A stretch of 64,000 bases of DNA from Hydractinia symbiolongicarpus (lineage: Eukaryota; Cnidaria; Hydrozoa; Anthoathecata; Hydractiniidae), in the NCBI RefSeq assembly GCF_029227915.1, contig NC_079888.1, positions 1,502,501-1,566,500 of the forward strand, read 5' to 3'. Both the position numbers and the translations under genes were made by a program. The notes under the pieces are model-generated. The model was not told the DNA's origin. It made no database searches and worked only from the letters and a program-made list of their open reading frames with translations. Position 1 is the stretch's first letter, and each line of letters begins with the position of its first letter. This document shows positions 1 through 12,239 of this stretch, piece after piece.

Positions 1-778
1 TAGTCATGAATAAACGTTTCGATTTTCCAACTTTGAAGTTGCGAATTCTTAAGTTTACATTGATAAAAACGTCTTGAAAAGTAATAAGGTAACGCTCTAT
101 CCAAATCGTGGAGTGTTTTGAGTTGTTATTACCCGGTTGGCAATTACTTAAGAAGGTGCACGAATAAAATTATATTCCAATATGTGCGAGTATAACAGTT
201 GCAACCAGATTACACAAAAATATCTGATAACAGAATAGTAAATTTACATATTATTTTTATAGTTTTATGATAAAATAAACTGCGTGGGCATAAAAATGGT
301 GTTCCTGGCCTCTAAATCCAGCGAAGGGTACTTTTTATTTTTAAATTTACAGGAAAATAAAAACAAAATTTTAATTAGTGTCTTAACGTTTTCGCAATTT
401 ATAATTGATTTAAAATTAGAATTTACATAAGCTTCAGCTTCTGTCGATTACACTCCACTACTTCGTTTCAGTACCAGAATAATTGGTCACATAAACCCTT
501 ACTGTGCCATATATCTCGACGACTGCGTTATCATGAAAAATAATGAATATCGGGCAGAACAGGGTGTTGTGGTTGGTAGCATGGTAAGTTATGATCTTTC
601 AATTTAAAGTTTTAATTTAGCCAAATTAAGGTATATATAACTTCAAAGTAATCAAAGTTTTCCCTATTCCAGTCAAATTAAAAGAAATAGAAAATTAATT
701 TCGTGAATACTTATATATGACTACAAGAACTTTGCATCCTATTTTTTAGTCATGAATTAAACAGCGTGGCGTATAAGG

Positions 779-828
779 ATGCCACGAAGCACAATGGCGT
801 TCCTAGCCTCCAAATCCAGCAAAGGCAT
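779..828 (+). CDS. Putative short exon, repeated family
   Basis: The segment ends in a strong donor (GGCAT|GTAAGT). In one frame it reads HNGVPSLQIQQRH, close to HNGVSGLQIQRRQ of the minus-strand exon at 63037-63120, so that frame is probably the original one. Another frame opens with ATG at 794 and reads MAFLASKSSKG; that frame ends in phase 2, which fits the start of the next exon at 947. Which frame is used is unclear. Product unknown. Confidence 0.4.
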
Positions 829-946
829 GTAAGTACTTTTTCCTTTTTAAATTTACAGGATTTTTGATTGCTATTGCCGAATGACGGGAGCAATTTCCGT
901 CCTATTATAAAGCGCGTCTTTGTTAAAATGCATATTACCTTTTCAG

Positions 947-1139
947 CGGTAAGAGATTTGTAGGAGAAATATTTCTTGTCAAAACCTACATGGGAAATGC
1001 ACTAGGTTATCCAGCATCTAGCAGAATAATTGGTCGCATAAAGCCTTTAAAGACTGCGCCATATATCTCGACGACTACGTTTATAATGAAAAGTGATGAA
1101 TATCGGGCAGAACAGGGTGTTGTTGTGGTTAGTGGCATG
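947..1139 (+). CDS. Putative internal exon, unknown protein
   Basis: Acceptor TACCTTTTCAG precedes the exon and donor ATG|GTAAGT follows it. The open frame enters in phase 2, leaves in phase 0 and gives 64 codons, including GKRFVGEIFLVKTYMGN and later SDEYRAEQGVVVVSGM. A shortened diverged copy lies at about 479-585. I recognise no domain. The conserved copy and clean splice sites support an exon, but the gene may be a decayed paralogue. Confidence 0.45.
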
Positions 1140-1609
1140 GTAAGTTATGAACTTTCAATTTCAAGTTTTAATTATTTTGTAGGAAAAACACTGTACTCAC
1201 TTTCGTGCGGAAATAATGTATTATAATTTACCAGCAAGATTATAAAATAAGAAAAAGTTTTTGCCATTTCAAGCCAAATTGGAGAAAAATCAATTTCGTG
1301 AATACTCAAAAATATCTGACTACACGATTAATGCAAGTATTTATATCAAAAAATTTGCGTCCTATTTTATTAGTCGTGAATTAAACAACTGGGGTACATA
1401 GATGCGACAGTGCACATGTTCTCCAAATTCAGAGAAAGCAAGTAAGTACTTTTTTGTTGTTTAGTAAATTTGCACTAAAAAAGTGCGAAACTTTAATCCT
1501 TAAGGCTTTTTTAATTTATCACTGATTTATAATTAGATTTGATTTAACCTTCTGTCCATTACATTCTATTACTACAATAAATAAGTGATGAATATCGATG
1601 AGTTTGTTA

Positions 1610-3985
1610 TTTGTACATCTGTATTATAGACAAAATGCCACGCACGAAATCTTCAAACTGCATAATTTAATCGTTATTAAACAACTAAGGGAAGGTAGCC
1701 ACACAGGTAAAACATATTTATCAGGAAAGAGCATAGAATGACACTTTAATATTCGCTATGTCGGAAACAAAAATAGCCTATTCCTTGTTCTGTCACATGA
1801 AATAAGGAATAGTTTAATAAACGAACAAGGGGGTGTTTATGCGAGCAGACTGACTCGAATTGTATGGCAGAAATTAGTTATCAGCACGGATTTATTTAGA
1901 TTTTTATATGCACAAGTTGAACGAAGATTTACCGAAAATTTATCCAAAAACAAAATGATTCGTTATAAATTCTAATTTTGGTGGTCTTTCAAGGCTGTGT
2001 TAAAAAAGATGAGACAAGCCCACATCATATAAAAACCTTATAAATATCAAAGGAGGATTTGTTGATTACTTACCTTTGATTAATAGGGGTGAAAAAACAG
2101 GCAGTAGAAATGGAAGAAAATACAGTTCGACAGGAATAAAAAAGGGAGAACCCTACAAAGAGGTACGCTTCTCAAACACGTCGATTTATTTCCACATTTC
2201 GTTCGAAAACACTATTAACACTACTAAGTATTGACAGAAGTCAAACTTATCCATGCCGTATTTTTTATTCATAACGGTCGTTTGTCCTCAAAACAACCGT
2301 CTGCCAATCATTACGACTGAAAAGTTAACAATGATGCTTGCTTATTAATATATTTTGCTGAATGACGGGAGCAATTTCTAACTGATTTAAAATTACATTT
2401 ACATTAGAGTAACGGTCGTTTGTCAATTATTACGACTAAAACGTTTGCAATAATTCTCGCCTATTCATATTTCCCATGTTATTTGAAATACAAAACTTGT
2501 GCTTTCAAAACCTACTCACACAACTGGGACTTGATCGATATTGCAGGATGACGGGAGCAATTTCGGTCCTGATATAAAGCGTGCTTGGTTAGAATGCATA
2601 TTCAACATATTCAGCGACGAGACAATTTTTTATGCATGGAAATGTTTGCCCGGATAGAGCTATCACTTGGCAAAATTCAGCCTGTCTTCCTTAACAGGAT
2701 CTCAGTTGAAAAAAGTGAGATTACGGTTGCCAAGTCTGACTTGCTTCTCATGACAGACAGGTGATTTTTATAAGAAATCACATCTGACACACGGTAAGGA
2801 GTTTGTGGTTGTTTGTGAAAAGCAGTCGCAATTTTACTACGATTTATAAAAGAATACAAATTCTGCTAGCTATTTTTCAGCTTTTAGACGTTTCCAGTTC
2901 ATGAATGCTGTTCTATTTTTTTAACAAAACTATTATAGGTTATATATTTTCAAGTATATTATTTTTAAATAGTATCTATCAATAATATTTTTCAAGTTAT
3001 ATGATCGTCCTGTTTTATAAAATTCGTGACAACAATTTTTCTTGCGGTTTCTTGTAAGTCTGGTTTAAAATAACTGATTATACTTTTCCAATGGTTGTGT
3101 CGTTTTTGACTGCTCAGAGTTACTTATAATAAATTAACGTGCTTCATACATTTCTTTTGAACAAAAAAGTTGCGGAAACCTGAAGAAGTACGCTTTGGAA
3201 GTTAAAATTGAAAACATGATACATAGCAGTCTTTCTAAGTAGATTGTAGCATGAAAATAAACATGCATAGTACATTATATCAGAGTAAAAACGTCGCCGT
3301 ATATTCTGGAACAGAAGAACTGAGCAAATCTGAACGAACCAATTGTGATTATTGAAGTGTTACAATTGATCAAGTACTTAATTACGTTTAATTACGCTTG
3401 TGAAACATATTAGTCTTTAATTAAGTATAGCGGACATTAGTAGAATAGTCTGCCATAGTTACTTATGAAGCAATTGAAACAATATTTCTATCCAATTTCT
3501 GATTTCTGCATTAGTAGGTTATTGTACTATCTCATGATGTCGCTATCAATGTCTCATTTTTTATGTCACTTCTGTTGCCTGAAACAAACGCAATTTGTTC
3601 TTGTCTAAAGATAAAACAATAAATTGAAAACAATATAAAAACAGAGTTCATAAAAAACAACTAGATCTATGCTATAACTTCTTTTTAAGCAACAATATCA
3701 TAGCTACAAGACAAAACAGAATACTAAGATAAAAACAGGATAAGGTACAAACTTTATTAGAAATAGTTGATCTTACCTTCACTAATAATAAATACTGAAG
3801 CATTCATGAACTGAAAATCGTCTGTTAAAATGTTTGCGCACTTGCGATTAAACACACCGACTGCATTTCACAAAGAACCACTTATTCCAAACATCAGTCA
3901 TATAAACAGAGGGCTGGGAGAGTCTATTTTAAAGAAACATTAAAACGCAGACAAGCCACATTATTTACAGTGAATTTCTGAAAAT
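1610..3985. other. No gene recognised; decayed repeat copies
   Basis: AT-rich non-coding sequence. It contains further fragments of the unit seen at 260-1600, for example around 2350-2400 and 2540-2610, and the motif ACGGTCGTTTGTC twice (near 2274 and 2411). I see no convincing exon. Confidence 0.4.
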
Positions 3986-3989
3986 ATAG

Positions 3990-4600
3990 ACCAAAGATTT
4001 TATTACTTCCTTTTTTTAGATTGGAATTGCAAGCATTATTTTCATACGAAATCAGTGCAAAGCAGATAAATATTGTTCGTTATGATTTGGGAAATGGAAT
4101 GCTTCAGTTAATATTTTAAGACGTTGCATATTCATAACAATCTCAATAATAATTATGTTGTTTAACGATGTACATTATAATCGTGTTTAATAATAAATTT
4201 GTCTTTCTTTCTTAGCTTCAATTAATGCACAAAAATAGGTAAATAATCATCTTAGGATATACCAGGTATATTTATTTTTCGTAATACCGTAGGTAACCAC
4301 AAGTTACCATAAGCTAAATTCTCATTGTGATGATAACAATATTTAAGCATTTTTGGAAACAGTAAGATCACTTGCCTTGGGAATGACAAGTAATGAAGGG
4401 GTTACAAGAATTTGTCAAAAATTGAAGCGCGGAAATATTCTGCAGAAGGAGAAATAACAGTCAATAGTTACGGAATTACATATGGTTCAACTAAAATCAA
4501 TTTTATCATAAGCAGAATTGCATTTATTGCTAAAAACATCAAATTTTGTTTAATGAAGCGTTGTTACAGAACATTACCGAAACTAACAAATTACATTAAA
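3990..4600 (+). repeat. Segmental duplicate, inverted partner at 27.5-28.1 kb
   Basis: This stretch matches the reverse complement of about 27450-28110 over most of its length. Shared landmarks in the same order are TTTAGATTGGAATT, ACGAAATCAGTGCAAAGCAG, CATATTCATAACAATCTCAA and GCGCGGAAATATTCTGCAG. The partner carries micro-exons with good splice sites. Here the first donor has become GC and the second exon-like segment ends in an in-frame TAG, so this copy looks non-functional. Confidence 0.75.
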
Positions 4601-4649
4601 CAATTGCAAATCACTACATAAAGAAGCTAAAAAATAGAAGATGTGGTTA

Positions 4650-5630
4650 GAGAGGATGATAATATTATGAATTTATTCGTCGATTTGGAAACCTAGTTTT
4701 ACACCATTTTAATAATCCTGTATCAAAACATTTTTTAAGGCTATGTATAAAAAAAATTTCTCTTTAGATCATGTTGAGTGGGATGACACCATGCGAATAC
4801 CTGGTACGGCAATTTTTCACTACTGTGTAATAGCTACTTTTTATAATTCTCAATAGTTTTCTCAGAAGACAAGGAAGAAAGAAAGTGAGGCAAGATTATT
4901 AACATATTTTAGATGTGACTTGTTATTTGGAAAATGCAAACTTCTTTAATCCGTTGTCAACGCAAATACCAATTTAATGTAAAAAATGGAAACCTTAAAA
5001 AAAGGCTAGAATCATCAATTAATAATTGTTTTTGGATAATTTTTTGGATCAATCTTTGTTCAACTTGCAAGGTGTTTTTCAAACTGGGAATTCACATTAT
5101 TAAACAGCTACAACATGTGTAATGAACTTCAAATTATTTTTTATCGCGTTTTGCCATGTTTACTGATAGTTATGCCATTTGTTACAACAGATGCGAATAA
5201 TATTTAACATGATTAATGCTTTGTCCGATTAATTTTTTGATTAATTTTGAATGAACGAAAGGACAACGTTAATTCTAATTTTCGTACTTGTTTTCACGCA
5301 CGTTTCTTAAGCAAATATTGTGCCCAAGTGGAAGAGAAAAAGTCACAATTGATAGAGAAGAAATGCATGCGTTTGAATTCCTTCATAAAAAAAATTGCTT
5401 AAGCGACGCAGTTTTTTGGATGTTATAGTTTTTATTTTATTTGTGTAATAAAATTTTTTCTTAGCAACAGATAACAAAATGCTCAACGTTATAAGATGTA
5501 GTGAATGTTTTCTTTTTCAAAATAAGTTTTACGAAAAGGAAAAGCCAAGAGTAAGTTTGTCATGCGGGAATGTAGAATTTGTTATACTCGCCATATGAAG
5601 GACTGGGAAACTGTACTAGAAAAAACCTAG
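4650..5630. other. No gene recognised
   Basis: AT-rich sequence with no supported exon or repeat, apart from a possible isolated donor at about 5551 (AAGA|GTAAGT). Confidence 0.35.
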
Positions 5631-6336
5631 GAGCGATTCTTGTAGCTACTTTCGGATAAGTGAACGTCACACAGATATGATCGCATTAAACTACAAAATA
5701 ATGTTACACAACGTCACAACTCTTAGGTGGAAGGGAAGACAATGTTAATATTGAAAGTAATGAATGTTGTGTTTGAAGAATAAAAAGAAAACAGAAAACC
5801 AAACAAAGTTGAACTATTTAAATTATATTACGAAGTTGTTACTTCTTAAAGTAGTTAATTTGGTAATTTAATTTGAACTGATGGATAAGAAAGAGACAAT
5901 GAAAAAATATATAGATGGTTTTGGGAGTTTAAATGACGCCAGTAATGCAGAACCAAACATTCATAAGGGGTTGTATCTCCTGTGAGCGATTCTTGTAGCT
6001 ACTTTCGGATAAGTGAACGTCACACAGATATGATCGCATTAAACTACAAAATAATGTTACACAACGTCACAACTCTTAGGTGGAAGGGAAGACAATGTTA
6101 ATATTGAAAGTAATGAATGTTGTGTTTGAAGAATAAAAAGAAAACAGAAAACCAAACAAAGTTGAACTATTTAAATTATATTACGAAGTTGTTACTTCTT
6201 AAAGTAGTTAATTTGGTAATTTAATTTGAACTGATGGATAAGAAAGAGACAATGAAAAAATATATAGATGGTTTTGGGAGTTTAAATGACGCCAGTAATG
6301 CAGAACCAAACATTCATAAGGGGTTGTATCTCCTGT
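5631..6336 (+). repeat. Perfect 353-bp tandem duplication
   Basis: Bases 5631-5983 and 5984-6336 read the same as far as I can see, beginning GAGCGATTCTTGTAGC and ending GGGTTGTATCTCCTGT. Lack of divergence means a very recent event or an assembly artefact. No coding potential is seen. Confidence 0.9.
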
Positions 6337-6528
6337 TCTTTTATACCACCATGGTATTAGGTATAGCCTATAACGCGTGATCATGTGTTTTTAGATAAAT
6401 GTTAAAAAATTTGTTGACGTCAGCAAACTCTCGCCGAAGTACAATTTTCTGAAGAAATCTGATGAAAATCCTCATTCGCTCCAATGACTACTTAATACTA
6501 ATGCTTTACGAACTTTTTATTAATTTAG

Positions 6529-6558
6529 AATCTGGAGAAGAACAGTGAAAAGAGTGGC
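6529..6558 (+). CDS. Putative penultimate micro-exon
   Basis: Acceptor TTATTAATTTAG and donor GGC|GTAAGT frame a 30-nt exon reading NLEKNSEKSG in phase 0. It joins in frame to the next exon after an 84-nt intron. The charged, short-exon style matches the minus-strand gene at 21.6-41.5 kb. Confidence 0.5.
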
Positions 6559-6642
6559 GTAAGTTTTTCGTTTTTTTATTTATTTTTATGTGTTATAACA
6601 CTGTGTTATTTACTTAATGAAGATAATCATTCACTGTTGCAG

Positions 6643-6714
6643 GGAAAAGGATGGCTGAGGAGGTTAGACCGAGAGAATGAAGTTGAGGATGTCCACAAGT
6701 ACCTCACAATGTAG
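6643..6714 (+). CDS. Putative terminal exon
   Basis: After the acceptor TCACTGTTGCAG the frame reads GKGWLRRLDRENEVEDVHK followed by YLTM and a TAG stop at 6712-6714. It is in phase with the 30-nt exon upstream. The short peptide has charged character and no recognised domain. It may close a gene whose earlier exons are in the decayed region to the left. Confidence 0.5.
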   Translation, partial: GKGWLRRLDRENEVEDVHKYLTM

Positions 6715-9700
6715 CAGCATGGAACAATCAAGGTTTTTAAAAGCCAAATTAGGTAAAGAAAGCATTCACAATTCCTATAAGAAAACTTAGAAACTAAAAA
6801 ATATGAGAAATGATTTACAACAATTCATTTTGCCCTAAGATCCCCAACTTACAATGAATAGCTGCTCACTACTGACCTAGTTCCATTTTCACACTTTATT
6901 TCAATTTTATGGAGTTTTATGTGGACTAAAATAACAAAGCGTCATAAGCGAGCGGTGAGTCTTCCGCCTCAAGTACGTCTTAAGTCACTTTTTTTCAAAT
7001 TTAAAGTAATCTAAATTTTTTAAAGTGACAATATGCATTATCCTAATTTACACACGCCGAAACAAAACGTCTAAAAATATAACCTGGTGAAACTACACAA
7101 TATTAAAACGCAAAATGCAATAACTATAGTCGAATTTCCAATGCTAAAAGTACACCTGAAAATAAATCAGTAAACGACACATGGAATAGATCATTTTGGT
7201 ATATTGCATGCTGTTCTCACTGTAATGATTCAATCTGAAATACTAAAAAGCACGGTTTTCATAAACCCAAACTTGTAAAATTATAATTATATCTTCACTA
7301 AAAATTTTGAAATCTCACGATTTGCAAAGAAAGTCAGTTATTTCTGTATATTGCACAAAATACGTTTGACAACGTTGCGACGATTTTATACGATGGCGAG
7401 GAAAGATAATTTTCAGGGAATATAAGTACAATATATAAATTGATAAAGAACTTGTTTCTGTGAGATACAGTATGCACATGTTAACCCGGGGAGAGGAGGA
7501 AGATAAATTACTTAAAACATACAGCTGTAACAGAAATTCCAAATGGACCTTTTGTTTTCTCTTTTTGACGGCGTACTTTTTTCTGCGTAACGACAACTTT
7601 GGGAAGACAATGCAGAAACAATAATAAAGTTACAGCTGATTGTTGTACCTTGCACATCCATATTCACTTTGCTGTGAAATATCGTGTAAACAAAGATACA
7701 TATATTAGTTCAAATGACACTTATTGCATGTTTGCACGCGTCTATAAATAAAAACCTCATACCACCTCCTCAGTGACTCTTTGTCTTCCTCTTCTTTTTT
7801 AACGACGCGGTCCAAACTATTAACAAGAAATAAATGTTTTTTGTAAAGGGTGCTTTGTTTCTTTCGTTTTAAAAATCTCGAAAAATTTTAATTTGGTGAA
7901 AATATTTAGTTCAGCATTAAAATTCGCACATCCCAAAATTTCAAAAAACGAAGACGCTGATAAGATTTGTTGCCTGCACAAAGAGGGTAAACGATCAGCT
8001 TTCATAACTTTTAACCCTATTTCTTCCAGAATGTAGGAGTTAAAAGTAGCAATCAGGAAAGCAGAGGTGCGCCAGCAACCTTTACAAAAATTACTTTTCT
8101 TTTCAATTCAATTTATAAAGATATTTCATTTTTAATATTTTTACTTCGGCACCAAACGGACAAAAAGTCTAAAAAATGATTACGCCTTTTTAATTAGCTG
8201 TACCTTGCACCAAATGGACAAAAACTCGGTAAACGGTGAAAAAATTTTTGTAGGTCGTAATTGAAAAATCAAAGTCAAAAACTGCAAGCAATGATAGAGC
8301 TAACATTACCATTCTCATATTATTAAAAGTACGATAGGTAAGGCATGCTCCTCCACTACCAGCATGTAACCGTGAGGAAGAAATTTGTCGAGAAACTTTT
8401 AAACTTACCAGTGTCAATTCAGTATTGATACTTGGCCCTTACTGTCGGTGTTACATCGACTGGCTGAACTATAAAAAATAAATATGAAATTTTAAGAAAG
8501 AACCTCAGTAATTTTTCACAGCTTTCCCAGAAAGATATTCTCGCTTATTAATAATTGCACTTACCTGAGTTTGTTGCCACATATACATTCAGGTGCGGTG
8601 TTTACGTAACCTTGAATTCTTTCATACTTTAAAATCATAGTTTGTGTGAGAAAATATTCTCTTCAAACTGACGTGCGTAGCCTTCACACGCTCTTTCATA
8701 GGATAGTTTTAGTCAATTAATAAAAAAAAAATAATTCGTCTTGGGGTTTCCAAATGCACGCGTCGTTTGCGCTTGATAATTTCATTGAGATAAAGTACTA
8801 CGTTGCGTAATGAAGCGAAGAATGAAACTTAATTTCCCTTGATCCTTGTGTAATCAATCGTAAGTTAATGGTCGTCAACATAAGGGTCGTCATTTTGTTT
8901 TGACAGTAGCAATGTGCTATCGTGCGATGCAGTAATTCTATTCTATTCACAACAGACACAATAGTAAAAGATTACTTTAACTAGATGCCATATGGACAGC
9001 GATCAGCCTGGCTAACCGGAGTTTCCTTTTATTCAACCCGACTGGCAAAGCCAGTCTGAATAGTATGATAGTTCCAGTTCAGAAAGCACATGATTTCAAT
9101 ACAATAAAAATAAAAAAATAATAAAGAATATACTTTTATCAACATATTTATCTTCATAATATTTGTTGAATTTTACAATTTATAATAAATACATACGTAC
9201 ATACATAATGCGCTACACACTATTTATTATAACTCTGGCTGAGAAAGCTAGACGTGATAGTGAGCTGATTTCAGCCCGGAAAATAGGCCAAGTCAGACCT
9301 GGCTCATAGTGAACATCCCAAATTTTAGTTATTTTAGCGTTAAATATGTACAATTGTGTAAGGTACTCCTTCATTGTTGGAGTTTTACAGCAATTGTATT
9401 ATTAATGCAGTATTCTAACAGCAACTCGTATTATCATGCTTTTTGTGAGCGAAGAAATCGTGTTAATCAAGGTACACCAATATTTTAAGTTTGACGTAAA
9501 AACCTGGAATATTTGCAATGGAGAGAGTGCAAACCCCATTGACACTCATGACCACTTATTTAAAGACATAAAAGAACGGTTTATATTCATCTATTCTTGT
9601 TTTTAAAATTCCAAAGGAGGTATTAACCTTTGCGTAACTCAATGTCTTATCTTATTCTTATACACGCCGACTTCTTTTGTTTTACTCGCTTTTAAAATAC

Positions 9701-9940
9701 TTTTATGAAAAGCAATTTTTTTTAACCCCTGATTACATTGTGAAGAGATAAACTCAAAAGAGGCACTCGTTCTTGCTATGATGGAAGTCAAACAAAAAAA
9801 TCTTTGGGGGTTTTAAGAAGAATTTAACACAGATAATGTTTTTTTGAGATACATCTACTACAACCAAAAGAAAAAGAAAGCAATGAATTAAATATAGATT
9901 ATAAATTGTATGTACCACTGATTGACACATTAAAAATTAT
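6715..9940. other. Mostly non-coding; one weak exon candidate
   Basis: AT-rich sequence. On the minus strand, 8409-8468 has a plausible acceptor and donor, and 8565-8600 ends in a donor after MYMWQQTQ, but the frames joined across them meet stops, so I do not call a gene. Around 9000-9310 there is a possible small inverted element (CAGCCTGGCTAA on the left, GACCTGGCTCATAG on the right), which I cannot define. Confidence 0.3.
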
Positions 9941-9976
9941 CTTTTTTTTAGGCACGGACATTACAAATTTGCGTTA

Positions 9977-10016
9977 AATCACCAAATCACCAAATCACCA
10001 AATCACCAAATCACCA
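9977..10016 (+). repeat. AAATCACC octamer repeat
   Basis: Five head-to-tail copies of AAATCACC at the 5' edge of the element's coding region. Expansion here may have disturbed the original reading frame near its start. Confidence 0.85.
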
Positions 10017-10100
10017 GGCATCGTAGGGAAAACAAAAAGACTGTTTGTCAGTGGTAGAAAACAACAGCGAAAAAACACACCAAAATCCCTCGATGCAATA

Positions 10101-10883
10101 ATGGACTTCGAATTGGAGGATATGGATATAACGGACTTCCCGTCTAAAAATGAAGTACTAAAGGCGCCTCCTCTAAACACACCATCTACATCAACTAAAA
10201 CAACAACCTCGACAACAATGACAACCAAAAAAATGGAACCTGTAAAGCCACCAATAATAAATAATATTGGGCCTGGCTACAACCTTGGTAATTCGACGAC
10301 AAAACCTAAAGGTGGAGATGAGATCGAACGTTTCATTTCAATGTCGATTTCAAAGGTTTCATCAACAACCAACCGTGAAGCACGAGAAAAGTACATCAAA
10401 TCCACAAACAAACAATTGGATCATTTGCGACAAATTCAGCTGCTAGAGGCACACGTCACGAATAAAACAATGCCATCTGGGCTCAAAGTGAATATACGCT
10501 CTACTGTGAACTTGCCGGAAGAGCTTAAAGACAAATGGAATACCACTATACATTCCTGCAGTGAAACACTCCTGCAAATACTGTTGGAACACCACCAACA
10601 GGAAATCAATAATTATCAAAACGAGCGTGACAAACTCAAACAGGAACTCCCAGAGGGAGAATTAACTACCCTGAATAAAACCTTAATTCAGGAACACAAT
10701 CAAAACGTGGCAACTCGAGAAAATAGAAAACGCTCCCATGACTACTTTAAAACAAATAACGAACACATACATCGCAAACAACCACGTTTTCGACAACAAC
10801 AAACACCTCAATTTCATCAACCACACAAACAAGGACAGTACCCTTCAAAAAACTTGTCAAACTGGAATCGAGAAAAATACTGA
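10101..10883 (+). CDS. Penelope-like element ORF1 / N-terminal protein
   Basis: A 260-residue protein with an acidic start (MDFELEDMDITDF), a Thr/Ser/Pro-rich stretch at about residues 20-60, a helical charged middle (about 90-210) and a basic Gln/His-rich tail. The middle has the pattern MPSGLKVNIRSTVNLPEE followed by a long helix, as in N-terminal parts of animal Penelope-like proteins. The frame stays open upstream to 9978 (RLFVSGRKQQRKNTPK before the ATG), so the true start may lie in an earlier exon. The stop at 10881-10883 is followed directly by the RT frame in another phase, either a real ORF boundary or a frameshift. A role in binding template RNA is inference only. Confidence 0.7.
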   Translation: MDFELEDMDITDFPSKNEVLKAPPLNTPSTSTKTTTSTTMTTKKMEPVKPPIINNIGPGYNLGNSTTKPKGGDEIERFISMSISKVSSTTNREAREKYIKSTNKQLDHLRQIQLLEAHVTNKTMPSGLKVNIRSTVNLPEELKDKWNTTIHSCSETLLQILLEHHQQEINNYQNERDKLKQELPEGELTTLNKTLIQEHNQNVATRENRKRSHDYFKTNNEHIHRKQPRFRQQQTPQFHQPHKQGQYPSKNLSNWNREKY

Positions 10884-11659
10884 TAATTAAGTGCCCGTCA
10901 AATACAACGGGTCACATTTCATGTATAAAGTATAACACCGAACACTTTGAGATCCAGATTCCTTCTTCAAAGAAAAACAACTCTGTTAAACAACAATTTT
11001 ATAAGAAAATAAAACATAAACAGACAAATAACCTTGTTGTCAATCTCTCAAATATTACTTTAACAAACCATGACCACTCCATTCTAAATAAAGGGCTCAA
11101 ATTTGTTCCAACACCTACATATGTTAACTCCCGCAAACACCTTACGTTAGCGCTCAATAAATTACGAAATCGCATGTACACAAAATATTATTTTTATCAG
11201 AACCCGCGACCTGAAGCAGGTCTTCACCGTCCGTCTGACTGGATGGCACCTAACCCTAAAAACACAACACTCCTAAAATTTATCAACTCCATCCATGCTG
11301 ATATTGAAACGTTCATTGACGATTCCCCCCTCCTGAAAGATAAATACAACTGCACTCCCGAAGAATACAAAAGTCTAAAAAACCTTTCAAAAAACAAAGA
11401 CATAGTAATTAAAAAAGCCGATAAAGGTGGCTCAATCGTCATCATGAACAAATATGATTACGTTGACAAAGTACGCAAGCACCTTGACAATAAAACGTAC
11501 TATTCAAAGATCTTGAATGATCCGACAAAGGATCTTATTACAAACATACACAGATTTATTGAAACTTTACTCTATCATCACAAAATAGATAAAAACACAG
11601 CGAAATTCATAACACCTACCAGCCCCATCCGAATGCCACTTTTTTTATATATTACCTAA
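10884..11659 (+). pseudogene. Penelope-like RT, N-terminal part
   Basis: The frame is open from about 10866 and reads NLVVNLSNITLTNHDHSI, then LNKGLKFVPTPTY, typical of the region before the RT in Penelope-like proteins. It continues through DIVIKKADKGGSIVIMNK, an early RT motif. It ends at 11657-11659 because one extra T lies in the run of seven T at about 11640-11646; the other frame continues with FYILPKIHK and NPGRPIVS, the expected next motif. This is the first clear frameshift of the element. Confidence 0.8.
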
Positions 11660-12239
11660 AATTCACAAGGATGGCAACCCTGGTAGACCAATTGTATCAA
11701 CTGTGAATTCACCTACGGAAAATATATCAGAATTTTTAAATCTTTGTTTACAACCACTCCTACCCAAGCTGAAATCTTATATAAAGGATACGAAGCACTT
11801 TATCACACGCATAAATAACCTACCAAAAATAAAGAAAAATGCTATTTTAGTGTCGTCGCTTTATACCAACATACCACACAAAGAAGGTGTGGACGCGTGT
11901 ATACACTTCATGAATATCTTTCAGCATCACCTACCAAACTTTACACCAAACAAACAAGTTACACGCGTACTGTTTTCCTTTATTTTAGAAAACAACTATT
12001 TTCAGTTCCTTGACGAAATTTTTCTACAACTAATAGGAACTGCTATGGGAACGAAGGTTGCACCACCATATGCATCTCTTTTTCTCGGCTTGTTCGAAGA
12101 AACACACATATTTAAAAGGTTTCCAGGCCTTCTTACGATTTACCTCCGCTTCTTAGATGACATTTTCTCATATGGGAGCATGGAGAAAACAAGCTCAAGG
12201 AGTTCTTTACGTACCTCAATTCAGTACACCCAACAATAA
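11647..12239 (+). pseudogene. Penelope-like RT, catalytic core
   Basis: Motifs in order: LPKIHKDGNPGRPIVSTVNS, ILVSSLYTNIPHKEG, QLIGTAMGTKVAPPYASLF and RFLDDIF. These are diagnostic of Penelope-class RTs. The family normally has a catalytic Asp in a DV-x-SLYTNIP context. Here the residues between ILV and SSLYTN are missing, so that Asp is lost by an in-frame deletion near 11850. The paired Asp of motif C is present. Just after it a one-base loss near 12165 shifts the frame, and the original reading ends in nonsense at 12237-12239. Confidence 0.85.

Larger units (their letters stand above)
260..1600 (+). repeat. Degenerate tandem exon-bearing units
   Basis: Three diverged copies of one unit lie head to tail. 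A first exon-like segment ending in a donor is seen at about 296-330, 776-828 and 1399-1443. A second exon-like segment ending in CATGGTAAGTTATGA is seen at about 479-585 and 947-1139. Copy 2 is the best preserved; copy 1 has a stop in the first segment and indels in the second, and copy 3 keeps only the first. A related intron stretch (ATGACGGGAGCAATTTC) recurs near 884, 2363 and 2548. This looks like local exon duplication with decay. Confidence 0.6.

Noticed and set aside
8409-8600. Two-exon minus-strand gene start
   Set aside because: Acceptors and donors look fair, but all joined frames stop within the second exon.
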